Positions 1-8,443 of a DNA stretch of 64,000 bases are shown piece by piece. Origin of the DNA: Brevundimonas sp. SL130 (lineage in GTDB: Bacteria > Pseudomonadota > Alphaproteobacteria > Caulobacterales > Caulobacteraceae); contig NZ_CP113064.1 of assembly GCF_026625805.1 (NCBI RefSeq), positions 2,706,657-2,770,656 of the forward strand, given 5' to 3'. The notes under the pieces were generated by a model that saw only the letters and a program-made list of their open reading frames with translations, was not told the DNA's origin and did not search any database. A program made the position numbers and the translations under genes. Position 1 is the first letter of the stretch, and the number at the start of each line of letters is the position of its first letter.

Positions 1-415
1 GCCGGGCGTCGATCAGGATGACGGCGGCGTCGGCGGTCGAGGCGCCGGTGACCATGTTGCGGGTATATTGTTCGTGGCCCGGCGTGTCGGCGACGATGAA
101 TTTGCGCTTTTCGGTCGAGAAGAAACGATAGGCCACGTCGATGGTGATGCCCTGTTCACGCTCGGCGGCCAGGCCGTCGACCAGAAGGGCGAAGTCGATG
201 TCGCCGCCTTGGGTGCCGACGCGGCGGCTGTCCGCCTCCAGCGCCGCCATCTGATCCTCGAAGATCATCTTGGAGTCGTAGAGCAGCCGGCCGATCAGGG
301 TGGACTTGCCGTCGTCCACGCTGCCGCAAGTGATGAAGCGCAGCAGGCTCTTGTGCTGGTGGGCGTCGAGATAGGCGCCGATATCAGCGGCGATGAGATC
401 CGATTGGTGAGCCAT
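1..415 (-). CDS. cysN: Sulfate adenylyltransferase GTPase subunit, partial
   Basis: GTP-hydrolysing subunit that drives formation of APS from sulfate and ATP together with CysD. Only the N-terminal 138 codons are present; the gene runs off the left edge. Translation elongation-factor-type GTPase motifs are clear: the P-loop GSVDDGKST (about residues 31-39), the switch region with [10 protein letters not shown] and the G3 motif DTPGH followed by [12 protein letters not shown]. The start ATG overlaps the cysD stop in a TGATG arrangement, so the two are translationally coupled. Many alphaproteobacterial versions carry a C-terminal APS kinase (CysC) domain; that part lies outside the window and cannot be judged. 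Confidence 0.95.
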   Translation of the reverse strand, partial: MAHQSDLIAADIGAYLDAHQHKSLLRFITCGSVDDGKSTLIGRLLYDSKMIFEDQMAALEADSRRVGTQGGDIDFALLVDGLAAEREQGITIDVAYRFFSTEKRKFIVADTPGHEQYTRNMVTGASTADAAVILIDAR

Positions 416-1374
416 CAGAAATAGCCCTCCTGCTTCTTCTTCTCCATCGAGGCGGACTGGTCGTGGTCGATCATTCGGCCCTGGCGTTCGGAGGTGGTGG
501 TCAGCAGCATTTCCTGAATGACCTCGGGCAGGGTCGCGGCCGTGCTCTCGACCGCACCGGTCAGGGGGTAGCAGCCCAGGGTGCGGAACCGGACCGACTT
601 CATCTGGGGCGTCTCGCCGGGGCGCAGCCGGAAGCGATCATCATCGACCATGATCAGGGCGCCGTCGCGTTCGACCACCGGCCGTTCCGCCGCGAGATAG
701 AGCGGCACGATGGGGATCTGCTCCAGGTGGATATATTGCCAGACGTCCAGCTCGGTCCAGTTGGAGATGGGGAAGACGCGGATGCTTTCGCCCGGCCGTT
801 TGCGAGTGTTGTAGAGCCGCCAGAGCTCGGGGCGCTGGTTCTTGGGATCCCAGCGGTGTTCAGCGGTGCGGAAGGAGAAGATTCGCTCCTTGGCCCGCGA
901 CTTCTCTTCGTCGCGCCGGGCGCCGCCGAAAGCCGCGTCGAAGCCATAGTGCGACAGGGCCTGTTTCAGCCCCTCGGTCTTCCAGAGGTCGGTGTGCAGG
1001 GCCGAACCGTGATCGAAGGGATTGATCCCGCGCGCCACGGCGTCCGGGTTCTGGTGGACCAGCAGTTCGACGCCCAGATCAGCCGCCGCCTGTTCGCGCA
1101 TCGCGTACATGGCGCGGAACTTCCACGTCGTATCGACGTGCAGCAGGGGGAAAGGCGGCTTGGACGGATAGAAGGCTTTGCGGGCCAGGTGCAGCATCAC
1201 CGCCGAATCCTTGCCGATCGAATACAGCATGACCGGGCGCTCGGCCTCGGCCGCCACCTCGCGCATGATGTGGATGCTCTCGGCCTCCAGCCGCTGAAGA
1301 TGGGTCAGCCGTGCGGGATCGGGCGCGGTCAGGCTGGATTTATTCAGGGCTTCGGTCAGGATAGCGGCGTCCAC
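415..1374 (-). CDS. cysD: Sulfate adenylyltransferase small subunit
   Basis: Catalytic subunit of ATP sulfurylase: sulfate + ATP to APS, first step of assimilatory sulfate reduction in the cytoplasm. The PP-loop signature [17 protein letters not shown] lies around residues 53-69, and the conserved [29 protein letters not shown] and [16 protein letters not shown] stretches follow in order. The frame stays open upstream, but I place the start at a GTG (1374) because GGAGG sits 9 nt before it and the family is about 300 residues long; this gives 319 aa. It is followed by cysN with a 1-nt stop/start overlap. The promoter should lie in 1375-1510, shared with the divergent lipocalin gene. Confidence 0.95.
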   Translation of the reverse strand: MDAAILTEALNKSSLTAPDPARLTHLQRLEAESIHIMREVAAEAERPVMLYSIGKDSAVMLHLARKAFYPSKPPFPLLHVDTTWKFRAMYAMREQAAADLGVELLVHQNPDAVARGINPFDHGSALHTDLWKTEGLKQALSHYGFDAAFGGARRDEEKSRAKERIFSFRTAEHRWDPKNQRPELWRLYNTRKRPGESIRVFPISNWTELDVWQYIHLEQIPIVPLYLAAERPVVERDGALIMVDDDRFRLRPGETPQMKSVRFRTLGCYPLTGAVESTAATLPEVIQEMLLTTTSERQGRMIDHDQSASMEKKKQEGYF

Positions 1375-1543
1375 TAGGTCAGGCCTCCATAGAGGGCCGA
1401 CGTAAAACGATACTGTGCAATGGGTCGCAAGCGATTGATACTGGTGGTCGCTGTGAGATTTTGGAGACGGTCCCGATCCTGCCGCACCTCGGTGACGGAA
1501 CCTTGACCGCGTGTTGCGCCTTGATGGCGAGAACAGAAAGCTG

Positions 1544-2107
1544 ATGTCCCCGATGAAATCCATGACCGCCGCCCTGGCCCTTTCGGCCGGACTGCTGATC
1601 TGCCTATCGGGGTGCGTCACCGCGCCCTCCCCCTCCGAATATCGGGCGCCCCAGCCGACCAAGGCCATCGACCTGAACCGGCTGTGGTCCGGACGGTGGC
1701 ACGAAGTCGCCCGCCTGCCCGACCGGTTGACGGACGGGTGCGTGGCCGGGGCGTCAATCTACACGCCTGTCGGCGGCGACCGCATCAATGTGCGCGACAC
1801 CTGCCAGGTCGGTTCGCCCGAAGGCAAGGAGAAGGCCATCGAGGGCGGCGGGCGAATCCTGGATCCGGGCATGAACGCCAAGCTGCGGGTGCGCTACCTG
1901 CACGGGCTGGTGACCTGGGACTATTGGGTGCTGGACCGGGCCGACGACTACAGCTGGTTCATATCGGCGGACCCGACCTTCGAGCGACTGTTCATCTATA
2001 CGCGGGAAGCGCCGACGGCGGCCGAGGTGCGGGCCCTGACCGATAGGGCGCGGACGCTGGGTTATGACGTCAGCCGGCTGGAGTTCCCGGAACAGCCGCC
2101 ACGCTAG
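1544..2107 (+). CDS. Blc-like outer-membrane lipocalin
   Basis: Lipocalin-family lipoprotein, probably anchored in the outer membrane and binding lipids or other hydrophobic ligands, like E. coli Blc. The lipoprotein signal peptide ends in the lipobox LSGC (Cys near residue 25). The lipocalin G-x-W signature is seen in [15 protein letters not shown], followed by beta-strand segments including [22 protein letters not shown] and a C-terminal YTREAP segment typical of bacterial lipocalins. The start could be ATG 1544 or ATG 1553 (MKSM); both give the same mature protein. It is divergent from cysDN, with no sign of functional linkage. Ligand unknown. Confidence 0.85.
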   Translation: MSPMKSMTAALALSAGLLICLSGCVTAPSPSEYRAPQPTKAIDLNRLWSGRWHEVARLPDRLTDGCVAGASIYTPVGGDRINVRDTCQVGSPEGKEKAIEGGGRILDPGMNAKLRVRYLHGLVTWDYWVLDRADDYSWFISADPTFERLFIYTREAPTAAEVRALTDRARTLGYDVSRLEFPEQPPR

Positions 2108-2338
2108 ATCCATTCAAGGCAAGGTCGGATCTTTCCCGCGCCTGAAAACACCGAGCAAATGGGAAAATCCGCTGGCCCGCTCTGGATTTCCCCGACGTCA
2201 CCGGAACAAATGAGACACGGCCCTTCGATGATCGCGATTGTTTCCAAGGCGTTTGTTCGCCGCGCGGTTGACCGGACGGGCCGCCTTCGTTCATCACGAG
2301 GGCGGGTGGAACACGCATAGACCGGAGAATCGGCGAGC

Positions 2339-4138
2339 ATGGGTTTGGTAGCGAATATCGGTAGGGACGTGCGGTTTGCACGCGGCCTGTTCCGCCTGCT
2401 CAAGCGCATCAAGCCGATCGAGCTGGATAGCGATGTCCTGCTGTGTGATGACATCGAGGAAGCCGTCGACAAGTTCCCCGACAATGTGGCGCTCGAAGAC
2501 GAGCGCCGCAGCCTGACCTATCGCGACCTGGACGCCATGGCGAATCGCTATGGCCACTGGGCCAAGGGACGTGGCCTGAACCGGGGCGACACCATCGCCC
2601 TGATGATGACCAACCGGGTCGAGTATCTGGCGGCCTGGATCGGCTTCTCCAAGGTCGGGATCGCCACGGCCCTGATCAACACCAACCTCAGCGGAACGGG
2701 CCTGGCCCACTGCCTGACCATCTCCAACGCCTTCCAGGTGGTGGCGGACGAGGACTGCTGGCGCCAGATCGAGGCGACCCGCCCCCTGGTCGGCCACAGC
2801 CTGATGCTGTGGGTCCTGGGCCTGGGCGACGAGGACGAGACCAGCGACCGGCGCGGGCTGGACAAGCCCGTGCGCGGCGCATCGTCCGTCCGCCCCGCCC
2901 GTTCGGTCCGCGAAGGCCTGACCAACCGCGACACGGCGCTGTACATCTATACCTCGGGCACCACAGGCCTGCCGAAGGCGGCCCGCATCCCCCATTCGCG
3001 CGCCCGGACCTATATGCGCGCCTTCGCCGGGGCCACGCGTTCAACGCCGAAGGACCGAATCTTCAACGTCCTGCCGCTGTATCATTCGACCGGCGGCCTG
3101 GTCGGGGTCGGGGCGGCCCTGTTGAACGGCGCGCGCCTGGTCATCCGCAAACGGTTCTCGGCCTCCAGCTTCTGGCCCGACGTGGTGGCGTCCGGGGCGA
3201 CCATGTTCGTCTATATCGGCGAACTGTGCCGTTATCTGGTGAACTGCCCGCCCCAGGCCTATGAGCAGAAGCACAAGCTGCGGCTGGCCTTCGGCAACGG
3301 CCTGCGCGCCGACGTCTGGCCCGAGTTCCAGAGCCGGTTCGCCATTCCCGACGTGCTGGAATTCTATGGCTCGACCGAGGGCAATGTCTCCCTGTTCAAC
3401 TTCGACGGCAAACAGGGCGCCATCGGTCGCGTGCCCAGCTATCTGAAGAAGCAGATCAATATCCGGCTGGTCCAGTTCGACGTGGACAGCGAACAGCCGA
3501 TCCGCGGCCCGGACGGCCTGTGCCGACTGGCCAAGTTCGGCGAGGTCGGCGAGGCGATCGGCGAGATCGGCAACGATATCCGCCACGACTTCTCGGGCTA
3601 TGCCGACAAGGCCGCCTCGCAGAAGAAGATCCTGACCGACGTCTTCAAGAAGGGCGACCGCTGGTTCCGCACCGGCGACCTGATGAAGCAGGACGCCGAG
3701 GGCTATTTCTACTTCGTCGACCGCCTGGGCGACACCTTCCGCTGGAAGGGCGAAAACGTCTCCACCTCCGAAGTCGAACAGGCCCTGATGGAGGCGCCGG
3801 GCGTGTCGGAGGCCATCGTCTATGGCGTGCCCGTGCACGGTCAGGACGGCAAGGCCGGCATGGCCGCCCTGGTGACCGACGCCAAGTTCGATCCCAAGGC
3901 CTTCGCCGCCCACGTCGAAGAGCGCCTGCCCGCCTATGCCCAACCCGTCTTCGTGCGACTGATCGCAGCGGCCGAGACGACCGGCACCTTCAAATATCGC
4001 AAGGCCGACCTGGTGGCGGATGGCTTCGATCCCGAAAAGACCGGCGCAGGCCTTTATGTACGCGGCGGCAAGACCGGCTATCAGAAGCTGTCGGCGGCGG
4101 CGCGGACGGCCATTCTGAACGGCGAAGGCCGCCTCTGA
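2339..4138 (+). CDS. Long-chain acyl-CoA synthetase (FadD6/FATP type)
   Basis: Adenylate-forming enzyme that activates fatty acids to acyl-CoA through an acyl-AMP intermediate, of the very-long-chain/FATP-like branch (599 aa, typical). The ATP/AMP signature YTSGTTGLPKAARIPHS is at residues 203-219, the A5 motif EFYGSTEGN near residue 341, and the A7/A8 region with FRTGDL and DTFRWKGENVSTSEVEQAL near 442-482. No signal peptide; probably peripheral to the inner membrane. A separate transcription unit ending in the hairpin at 4147-4173. Chain-length preference cannot be read from sequence. Confidence 0.9.
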   Translation: MGLVANIGRDVRFARGLFRLLKRIKPIELDSDVLLCDDIEEAVDKFPDNVALEDERRSLTYRDLDAMANRYGHWAKGRGLNRGDTIALMMTNRVEYLAAWIGFSKVGIATALINTNLSGTGLAHCLTISNAFQVVADEDCWRQIEATRPLVGHSLMLWVLGLGDEDETSDRRGLDKPVRGASSVRPARSVREGLTNRDTALYIYTSGTTGLPKAARIPHSRARTYMRAFAGATRSTPKDRIFNVLPLYHSTGGLVGVGAALLNGARLVIRKRFSASSFWPDVVASGATMFVYIGELCRYLVNCPPQAYEQKHKLRLAFGNGLRADVWPEFQSRFAIPDVLEFYGSTEGNVSLFNFDGKQGAIGRVPSYLKKQINIRLVQFDVDSEQPIRGPDGLCRLAKFGEVGEAIGEIGNDIRHDFSGYADKAASQKKILTDVFKKGDRWFRTGDLMKQDAEGYFYFVDRLGDTFRWKGENVSTSEVEQALMEAPGVSEAIVYGVPVHGQDGKAGMAALVTDAKFDPKAFAAHVEERLPAYAQPVFVRLIAAAETTGTFKYRKADLVADGFDPEKTGAGLYVRGGKTGYQKLSAAARTAILNGEGRL

Positions 4139-4146
4139 AACAGGAT

Positions 4147-4173
4147 AAGACGGCGTTCGCGAAACGCCGTCTT
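4147..4173 (+). terminator. Hairpin after acyl-CoA synthetase gene
   Basis: Perfect inverted repeat with arms AAGACGGCGTT (4147-4157) and AACGCCGTCTT (4163-4173) and a 5-nt loop, 9 nt after the stop codon at 4136-4138. The T tract is short, so this is a plausible but not perfect intrinsic terminator; it also insulates motA. Confidence 0.75.
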
Positions 4174-4225
4174 AATCAATAACGCGCATCAGTTGACGCC
4201 TCTCGCGTCAGGATCCCGCGTCCCC

Positions 4226-5092
4226 ATGTTTCAGATCATCGGCATCGTACTGCTGTTCGGCCTCGTGTTCGGCAGCTACGCCATCTCCGGCGGCAAATTC
4301 GAAGTCATTATCCACGCCGCGCCCCACGAGCTGATGGCGATCGGCGGCGCCGGCATCGCGGCCTTCCTGATCTCCAACTCCATGACCGTGATCAAGGGGT
4401 CGATGGCGGGCCTGGGCAAGACCTTCGCCGGCCCCAAGTGGAAGAAGCAGGACTACAAGGACCTGCTGTCCCTGCTGTTCCAGCTGACCAAGACCATGAA
4501 GTCCAAGGGCGTCGTGGCGCTGGAAAGCCATATCGAAAAGCCCAAGGAATCCACCATTTTCCAGAAGTACCCCAAGGTGCTGAAGGACCATTTCGCCGTC
4601 GACTTCATCTGCGACACCCTGCGGATGATGACGATGAACCTGGAAGACCCGCACCAGGTCGAGGATGCGATGGAGAAACAGCTCGAAAAGCACCACCACG
4701 AGCATCTCGACAATGCCCACGCCTTGCAGAACCTGGCCGACGGCCTGCCCGCCCTGGGCATCGTCGCGGCCGTGCTGGGCGTCATCAAGACCATGGGTTC
4801 GATCACAGAGCCGCCGGAAGTCCTGGGGACCATGATCGGCGGCGCCCTGGTGGGCACCTTCATGGGCGTGTTCCTGGCCTATGGCCTGGTGGGCCCGTTC
4901 GCCGCACGCCTGACCTCGATCATCAATGAGGAAGCGGCCTACTACAAAATGATCCAGTCGGTGCTGATCGCTCACCTGCACGGCAATGCGGCCCAGATCT
5001 CGGTCGAGATCGGCCGTGGCGACATTCCGTCCGCCTGCCAACCTTCGTTCGCGGAGATGGAAGAAGTGCTGAACAGTATCGGCAGCGACTGA
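4226..5092 (+). CDS. motA: Flagellar motor stator protein MotA
   Basis: Proton-channel stator subunit of the flagellar motor, forming the stator with MotB in the inner membrane. At 288 aa it has the usual length. TM1 and TM2 lie at residues 1-21 and 31-53, a long cytoplasmic loop of about residues 70-160 carries the charged torque-generating region (MTMNLEDPHQVEDAMEK), and TM3/TM4 are at about 178-195 and 205-230, including the conserved GLPALGIVAAVLGVIKTMG stretch. Start chosen at the ATG giving MFQIIGIV, as in the family. No motB follows; the next gene is a lipoprotein, so the stator pair is split, as in Caulobacter. Confidence 0.95.
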   Translation: MFQIIGIVLLFGLVFGSYAISGGKFEVIIHAAPHELMAIGGAGIAAFLISNSMTVIKGSMAGLGKTFAGPKWKKQDYKDLLSLLFQLTKTMKSKGVVALESHIEKPKESTIFQKYPKVLKDHFAVDFICDTLRMMTMNLEDPHQVEDAMEKQLEKHHHEHLDNAHALQNLADGLPALGIVAAVLGVIKTMGSITEPPEVLGTMIGGALVGTFMGVFLAYGLVGPFAARLTSIINEEAAYYKMIQSVLIAHLHGNAAQISVEIGRGDIPSACQPSFAEMEEVLNSIGSD

Positions 5093-5192
5093 GGCTGAAC
5101 GGACGAACTTGGGATTCGCCGGAGAAATTCAATCGGCTTATCGTTTCAGGTGAGGCTTCGGACCTCGCGAACAATTTTCGGAGGATCTTTCC

Positions 5193-5558
5193 ATGAAAAT
5201 CAACGCTGTAATCGCCGCTTCATTCGCCATGCTCGTCATCGCCGGATGCCAGAAGGCGCCGGAAGCCGAACCGCATGAAGCGCCGAGCGACGCCGCAGAG
5301 GCGGCGGGCGCGGCCGCCGAAGAAGTCCTGACCGCCGACCAGGCCGCAGCGGAAGCCGCCGCCGCCGCAAACGCACCCGCCCCAGACGCCGACGCGGCCA
5401 CCGCCGAGAACGCCGCCGCTCAAACAGAGGGGCACGCCGCACCGAACACGACCCACGCCGCCGCTGCGCCAGCCGCCGCCCCAACGCCCGCTCACGGGGC
5501 CGATCACGGGGCTGCTCACGGGGCCGATCACGGCGAGGCCCACAGCGCAGGGCACTGA
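5193..5558 (+). CDS. Ala-rich lipoprotein with His-rich tail
   Basis: Function not recognised. A 121-aa protein with a lipoprotein signal peptide (lipobox VIAGC, Cys 19), then a low-complexity Ala/Glu/Pro region and a C-terminal tail of HGADHGAAHGADHG-type repeats with about ten histidines in the last 35 residues. The tail could bind divalent metal ions such as Ni, Zn or Cu (inference). No catalytic domain is visible. A strong ribosome site (GGAGG, 8 nt spacing) precedes the ATG and an intrinsic terminator follows, so it is its own transcription unit. Low complexity makes distant homology assignments unsafe. Confidence 0.75.
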   Translation: MKINAVIAASFAMLVIAGCQKAPEAEPHEAPSDAAEAAGAAAEEVLTADQAAAEAAAAANAPAPDADAATAENAAAQTEGHAAPNTTHAAAAPAAAPTPAHGADHGAAHGADHGEAHSAGH

Positions 5559-5574
5559 AGCCGCCTTCATCGGC

Positions 5575-5605
5575 AGGCCGCCACCGAATGGAGGCGGCCT
5601 TTTTT
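5575..5605 (+). terminator. Intrinsic terminator
   Basis: Arms AGGCCGCC (5575-5582) and GGCGGCCT (5593-5600) form a GC-rich stem followed by a run of T (5600-5605): a classic Rho-independent terminator for the His-rich lipoprotein gene. Confidence 0.9.
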
Positions 5606-5637
5606 CGTAATACGGCCGGAGGTGCTAGAGCCGCGCC

Positions 5638-7422
5638 ATGACGCGCGACGACACCTCTCCTCACCTGACCTGGACCGATGAAGACGAGCCCCGCTCGGGA
5701 CGGTTCGGCGACGTCTATTTCTCGCGCGACGACGGACTGGCCGAGACCCGGGCTGTCTTTCTGCAAGGCTGCGGACTGCCAGAAGCCTGGGCCGGGCGGC
5801 GCCGGTTCACCGTGGCGGAGCTGGGGTTCGGCACCGGTCTGAACATCGTCGCCCTGCTGGACCTGTGGCGACGGACCCGGCCGGAAGGCGGACGGCTGCA
5901 CATCTTCTCCATCGAAGGCTTTCCCCTGGCCGCCGAAGAGGCTCGACGCGCGCTGTCGAACTGGCCGGAACTCGCGGACGCCGCCCAGGACCTGACTGAG
6001 GCCTGGCCCGACCGGACGCCGGGCTTTCACCGCGTAGACCTGCCCCAGTTTCACGCCGTCCTCGATCTGGCCGTCGGCGACGCGGCCTGGGCGCTGGACC
6101 AATGGTCCGGACAGGCCGACGCCTGGTTCCTGGACGGATTTTCGCCGGCCCTGAACCCCGGCATGTGGTCGCCCGAGGTGATGGACGGGATCGCGGCCCG
6201 CTCGGCGTCCGGCGCGCGTCTGGCCACCTTCACCGTAGCCGGGGCGGTTCGCCGGGGCCTGTCGGAACGGGGCTTCATCGTCGAGAAGAAGCCCGGCCAT
6301 GGTCGCAAACGTGAACGGCTGGAGGCCCGGCGCGCGGAGGCCCCCGACGGCGCGGTCTCGCCCCCCTGCCCCAACCGCGTCGCCGTCGTCGGGGCCGGGA
6401 TCGCCGGCGCCGCCGTCGTGCGCGCCTTGATCGACGCCGGGATCGATCCCGTGGTCATCGAAGGCGACCGTCCCGGCGCGGGCGGATCGGGCTTTCCGGC
6501 CGGTCTGGCGACGCCGCGACTGGACGCCGGCGATCAGGCCATCGCCGGCCTCTACGCCCAGGCGCTGGAACGGGCGCGACATCTGTATGAGGCCACGCCC
6601 GGCGCCGTGCTGGACCGGGGCGTCCTGCAATTGCCACAGGCGCCGCGCGACGCCGCCCGTTTCGCCAAGATCGCGGCCCAGCCGATCTGGCGTGAGGACG
6701 CCATGACGGTCATCGACGCCGAGACGGCGGGGGCGCGGTTGGGCGAACCGACGGCTGAAGGCGGGCTCCTGATGGCCGACGCCCGCGTCATCAAGCCCGC
6801 CGCCGCCTTGACCGCCTGGCTCGACGGCGCGGAGATCGTCGAAGGCTTCGCCGCTCGGATTACACAGGACGCCGACGGCTGGATCATTCATGACGCCGAG
6901 GGCGGGGTTCTGGCCCAGGCCGACGCCGTCGTCGTGACGGCCGGCTGGGGGTCGGCGGAGCTGTCGCCGATGAACGGCCTGACGCCCGTGCGAGGCCAGG
7001 CCGACTGGTGCGAGGGACCGTCCCTACCCGCTGCGGCCTGGGGCGGCTATGTCGCGCCGACGGGGACCGGCTTCCTGTTCGGGGCGAGCCATGGACGCGG
7101 CGACATCTCTCTCGAACCCCGGGACGCCGAGACCGCACAAAACCTGGACACCCTGCGGGCCCGCCTGCCCCGCCTGGCGGATCAGGTGGAGGCGGGCGAG
7201 CGCCATCGCCGCGTGGCCATTCGCGCCACCACGCGCGATCGTCTGCCGCTGGCCGGCCGCAGGGCCGACGGGGTCTATGTGCTGACCGGTCTGGGATCGC
7301 GCGGCCTCTGCGCCGCTCCCCTGCTGGGCGAGCATGTCGCGGCGTTGATTATAGGCGCCCCCTCGCCGCTTCCCGCAGCTCTGGCGGCGCGGGTCGATCC
7401 GGATCGCCCGTCGGCGGCCTGA
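5638..7422 (+). CDS. mnmC: Bifunctional tRNA 5-methylaminomethyl-2-thiouridine enzyme
   Basis: Completes the mnm5s2U modification at the wobble U34 of tRNAs for Lys, Glu and Gln. The N-terminal SAM-dependent methyltransferase domain (DUF752 type) has ELGFGTGLN near residues 61-69 and the DAWFLDGFSPALNPGMWSPE motif near 160-180. The C-terminal FAD-dependent oxidoreductase domain begins with VAVVGAGIAGAAVV (about 248-261) and ends with a DAO-type GLGSRGL motif. Both halves are intact (594 aa). In E. coli the FAD half removes the carboxymethyl group and the methyltransferase half then methylates. Stands alone, with no obvious operon partner. Confidence 0.95.
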   Translation: MTRDDTSPHLTWTDEDEPRSGRFGDVYFSRDDGLAETRAVFLQGCGLPEAWAGRRRFTVAELGFGTGLNIVALLDLWRRTRPEGGRLHIFSIEGFPLAAEEARRALSNWPELADAAQDLTEAWPDRTPGFHRVDLPQFHAVLDLAVGDAAWALDQWSGQADAWFLDGFSPALNPGMWSPEVMDGIAARSASGARLATFTVAGAVRRGLSERGFIVEKKPGHGRKRERLEARRAEAPDGAVSPPCPNRVAVVGAGIAGAAVVRALIDAGIDPVVIEGDRPGAGGSGFPAGLATPRLDAGDQAIAGLYAQALERARHLYEATPGAVLDRGVLQLPQAPRDAARFAKIAAQPIWREDAMTVIDAETAGARLGEPTAEGGLLMADARVIKPAAALTAWLDGAEIVEGFAARITQDADGWIIHDAEGGVLAQADAVVVTAGWGSAELSPMNGLTPVRGQADWCEGPSLPAAAWGGYVAPTGTGFLFGASHGRGDISLEPRDAETAQNLDTLRARLPRLADQVEAGERHRRVAIRATTRDRLPLAGRRADGVYVLTGLGSRGLCAAPLLGEHVAALIIGAPSPLPAALAARVDPDRPSAA

Positions 7423-7491
7423 GCGCGGTTCAGCCTGTGTTCATCTGGATTAGAGTTGGTTTGAACTGACGCCAGTTGCAGGGGATGTTCG

Positions 7492-7908
7492 ATGCGGAAT
7501 CTGTCTTTGACCTTGGTCGCCTCCACCGCCGTCAGCCTCTGGCTTTCGGCCTGCGCGCCCGGTGCGACCACTGTGGCCGCAGCGGAAGGCCAGACCTCGA
7601 CGGCACGCTGTTTCCGCACCGACGCCATCCGCAACTTCCGCGTCGACGGACAGACAGACCTCTATATCCGCTCGCTGCGCGACGATGTCTTCCTGATCAA
7701 CACCGCCGGCGGGTGTTTCGATCTCGATTCCGCCAGCTCGATCGCCGTGACCCCGACAATCGGCGGATCGGACAACATCTGCGTCGGCGATTCTGTACGC
7801 GTCATCGTGCCGGGCTCTTCGTTCGGGTCGGGCGCATGCCGCGCCTTCGTGACCAAGTCGTTGAACGCCGACGAGATCACCGCCCTGCCGAGTCGCGCTC
7901 GCCCCTGA
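7492..7908 (+). CDS. DUF6491-like lipoprotein
   Basis: Small secreted lipoprotein of unknown function. The lipobox is WLSAC (Cys about residue 21). The mature part contains CFRTDAIRNFRV, LYIRSLRDDVFLINTAGGCFDLD and NICVGDSVRVIV, a pattern I associate with DUF6491 proteins that are frequent in Caulobacterales and Xanthomonadales; four cysteines may form disulfides. The ribosome site AGGGGA is 5 nt upstream of the ATG. Followed after 91 bp by another small secreted protein in the same direction. Confidence 0.8.
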   Translation: MRNLSLTLVASTAVSLWLSACAPGATTVAAAEGQTSTARCFRTDAIRNFRVDGQTDLYIRSLRDDVFLINTAGGCFDLDSASSIAVTPTIGGSDNICVGDSVRVIVPGSSFGSGACRAFVTKSLNADEITALPSRARP

Positions 7909-7976
7909 CCCTGGTCGCGGCGCCGGAACCCGTGGTTGGAACCGACTTGAAATCCCGCGATCACAGGTATCAAATC

Positions 7977-7993
7977 CCTCCCCTAACGGGAGG
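7977..7993 (+). promoter_or_regulatory. Hairpin covering a Shine-Dalgarno sequence
   Basis: CCTCCC (7977-7982) and GGGAGG (7988-7993) form a perfect 6-bp stem with a CTAAC loop; the right arm is exactly the ribosome site of the gene starting at 8000. The mRNA can therefore hide its own ribosome site. Whether this is regulatory is inference. Confidence 0.5.
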
Positions 7994-7999
7994 ATCATC

Positions 8000-8443
8000 A
8001 TGCGCGGAATCGCCAAACTGACAGTCTTAAGCCTCGGCATCCTGGCGGCGGCCTCGCCGGTCGCGGCTGAGACCTGGACCCGGTTTTCTGCCAGCGACAG
8101 CATCATCTACATCGTCGATCAGGACACGCTTACCGCCACGGACGGCGTCACAAACGTCCGTTTCGCCCGCATCCCGGCCAAGGGCGACGCGACCGATCTG
8201 AGCCACGAGCTCGAGGAAGTCGCCATCCGCTGTTCGGACGGTCAGTCCCGCACGGTCTCGACGGTGACCCATGGCCCGGACGGCGCGGAAACGGACCGTT
8301 ACGCCGATGAGAGCGACTGGGACGCCACCCCGTCGGGCGGCGTCTATGGCGGGCTGAAGGCGTTCGCTTGCGAGGACATGCGCCCACAGGGCAAGTCCTT
8401 TCAGACCATCGCCGCCTTTGTCGCGAACGGCCGGGGCGACTGA
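8000..8443 (+). CDS. Secreted protein, surface-adhesin-E-like
   Basis: 147-aa exported protein with a cleavable signal peptide (cleavage likely after VAA in SPVAAETW). The mature domain begins with TWTRFSASDSIIYIVDQDTL and shows the small beta-rich fold pattern of the surface-adhesin protein E-like family (PF16747 type): a Trp near the start, alternating hydrophobic strands, and one CSDGQ and one ACED cysteine that may pair. Function in this family is poorly defined. It ends at 8443, directly against the stop codon of the convergent phospholipase gene with no intergenic base. Confidence 0.65.
   Translation: MRGIAKLTVLSLGILAAASPVAAETWTRFSASDSIIYIVDQDTLTATDGVTNVRFARIPAKGDATDLSHELEEVAIRCSDGQSRTVSTVTHGPDGAETDRYADESDWDATPSGGVYGGLKAFACEDMRPQGKSFQTIAAFVANGRGD

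Noticed and set aside
5236..6891. 551-codon open frame on the minus strand
   Set aside because: Antisense to mnmC and the His-rich lipoprotein; no motif, no ribosome site.
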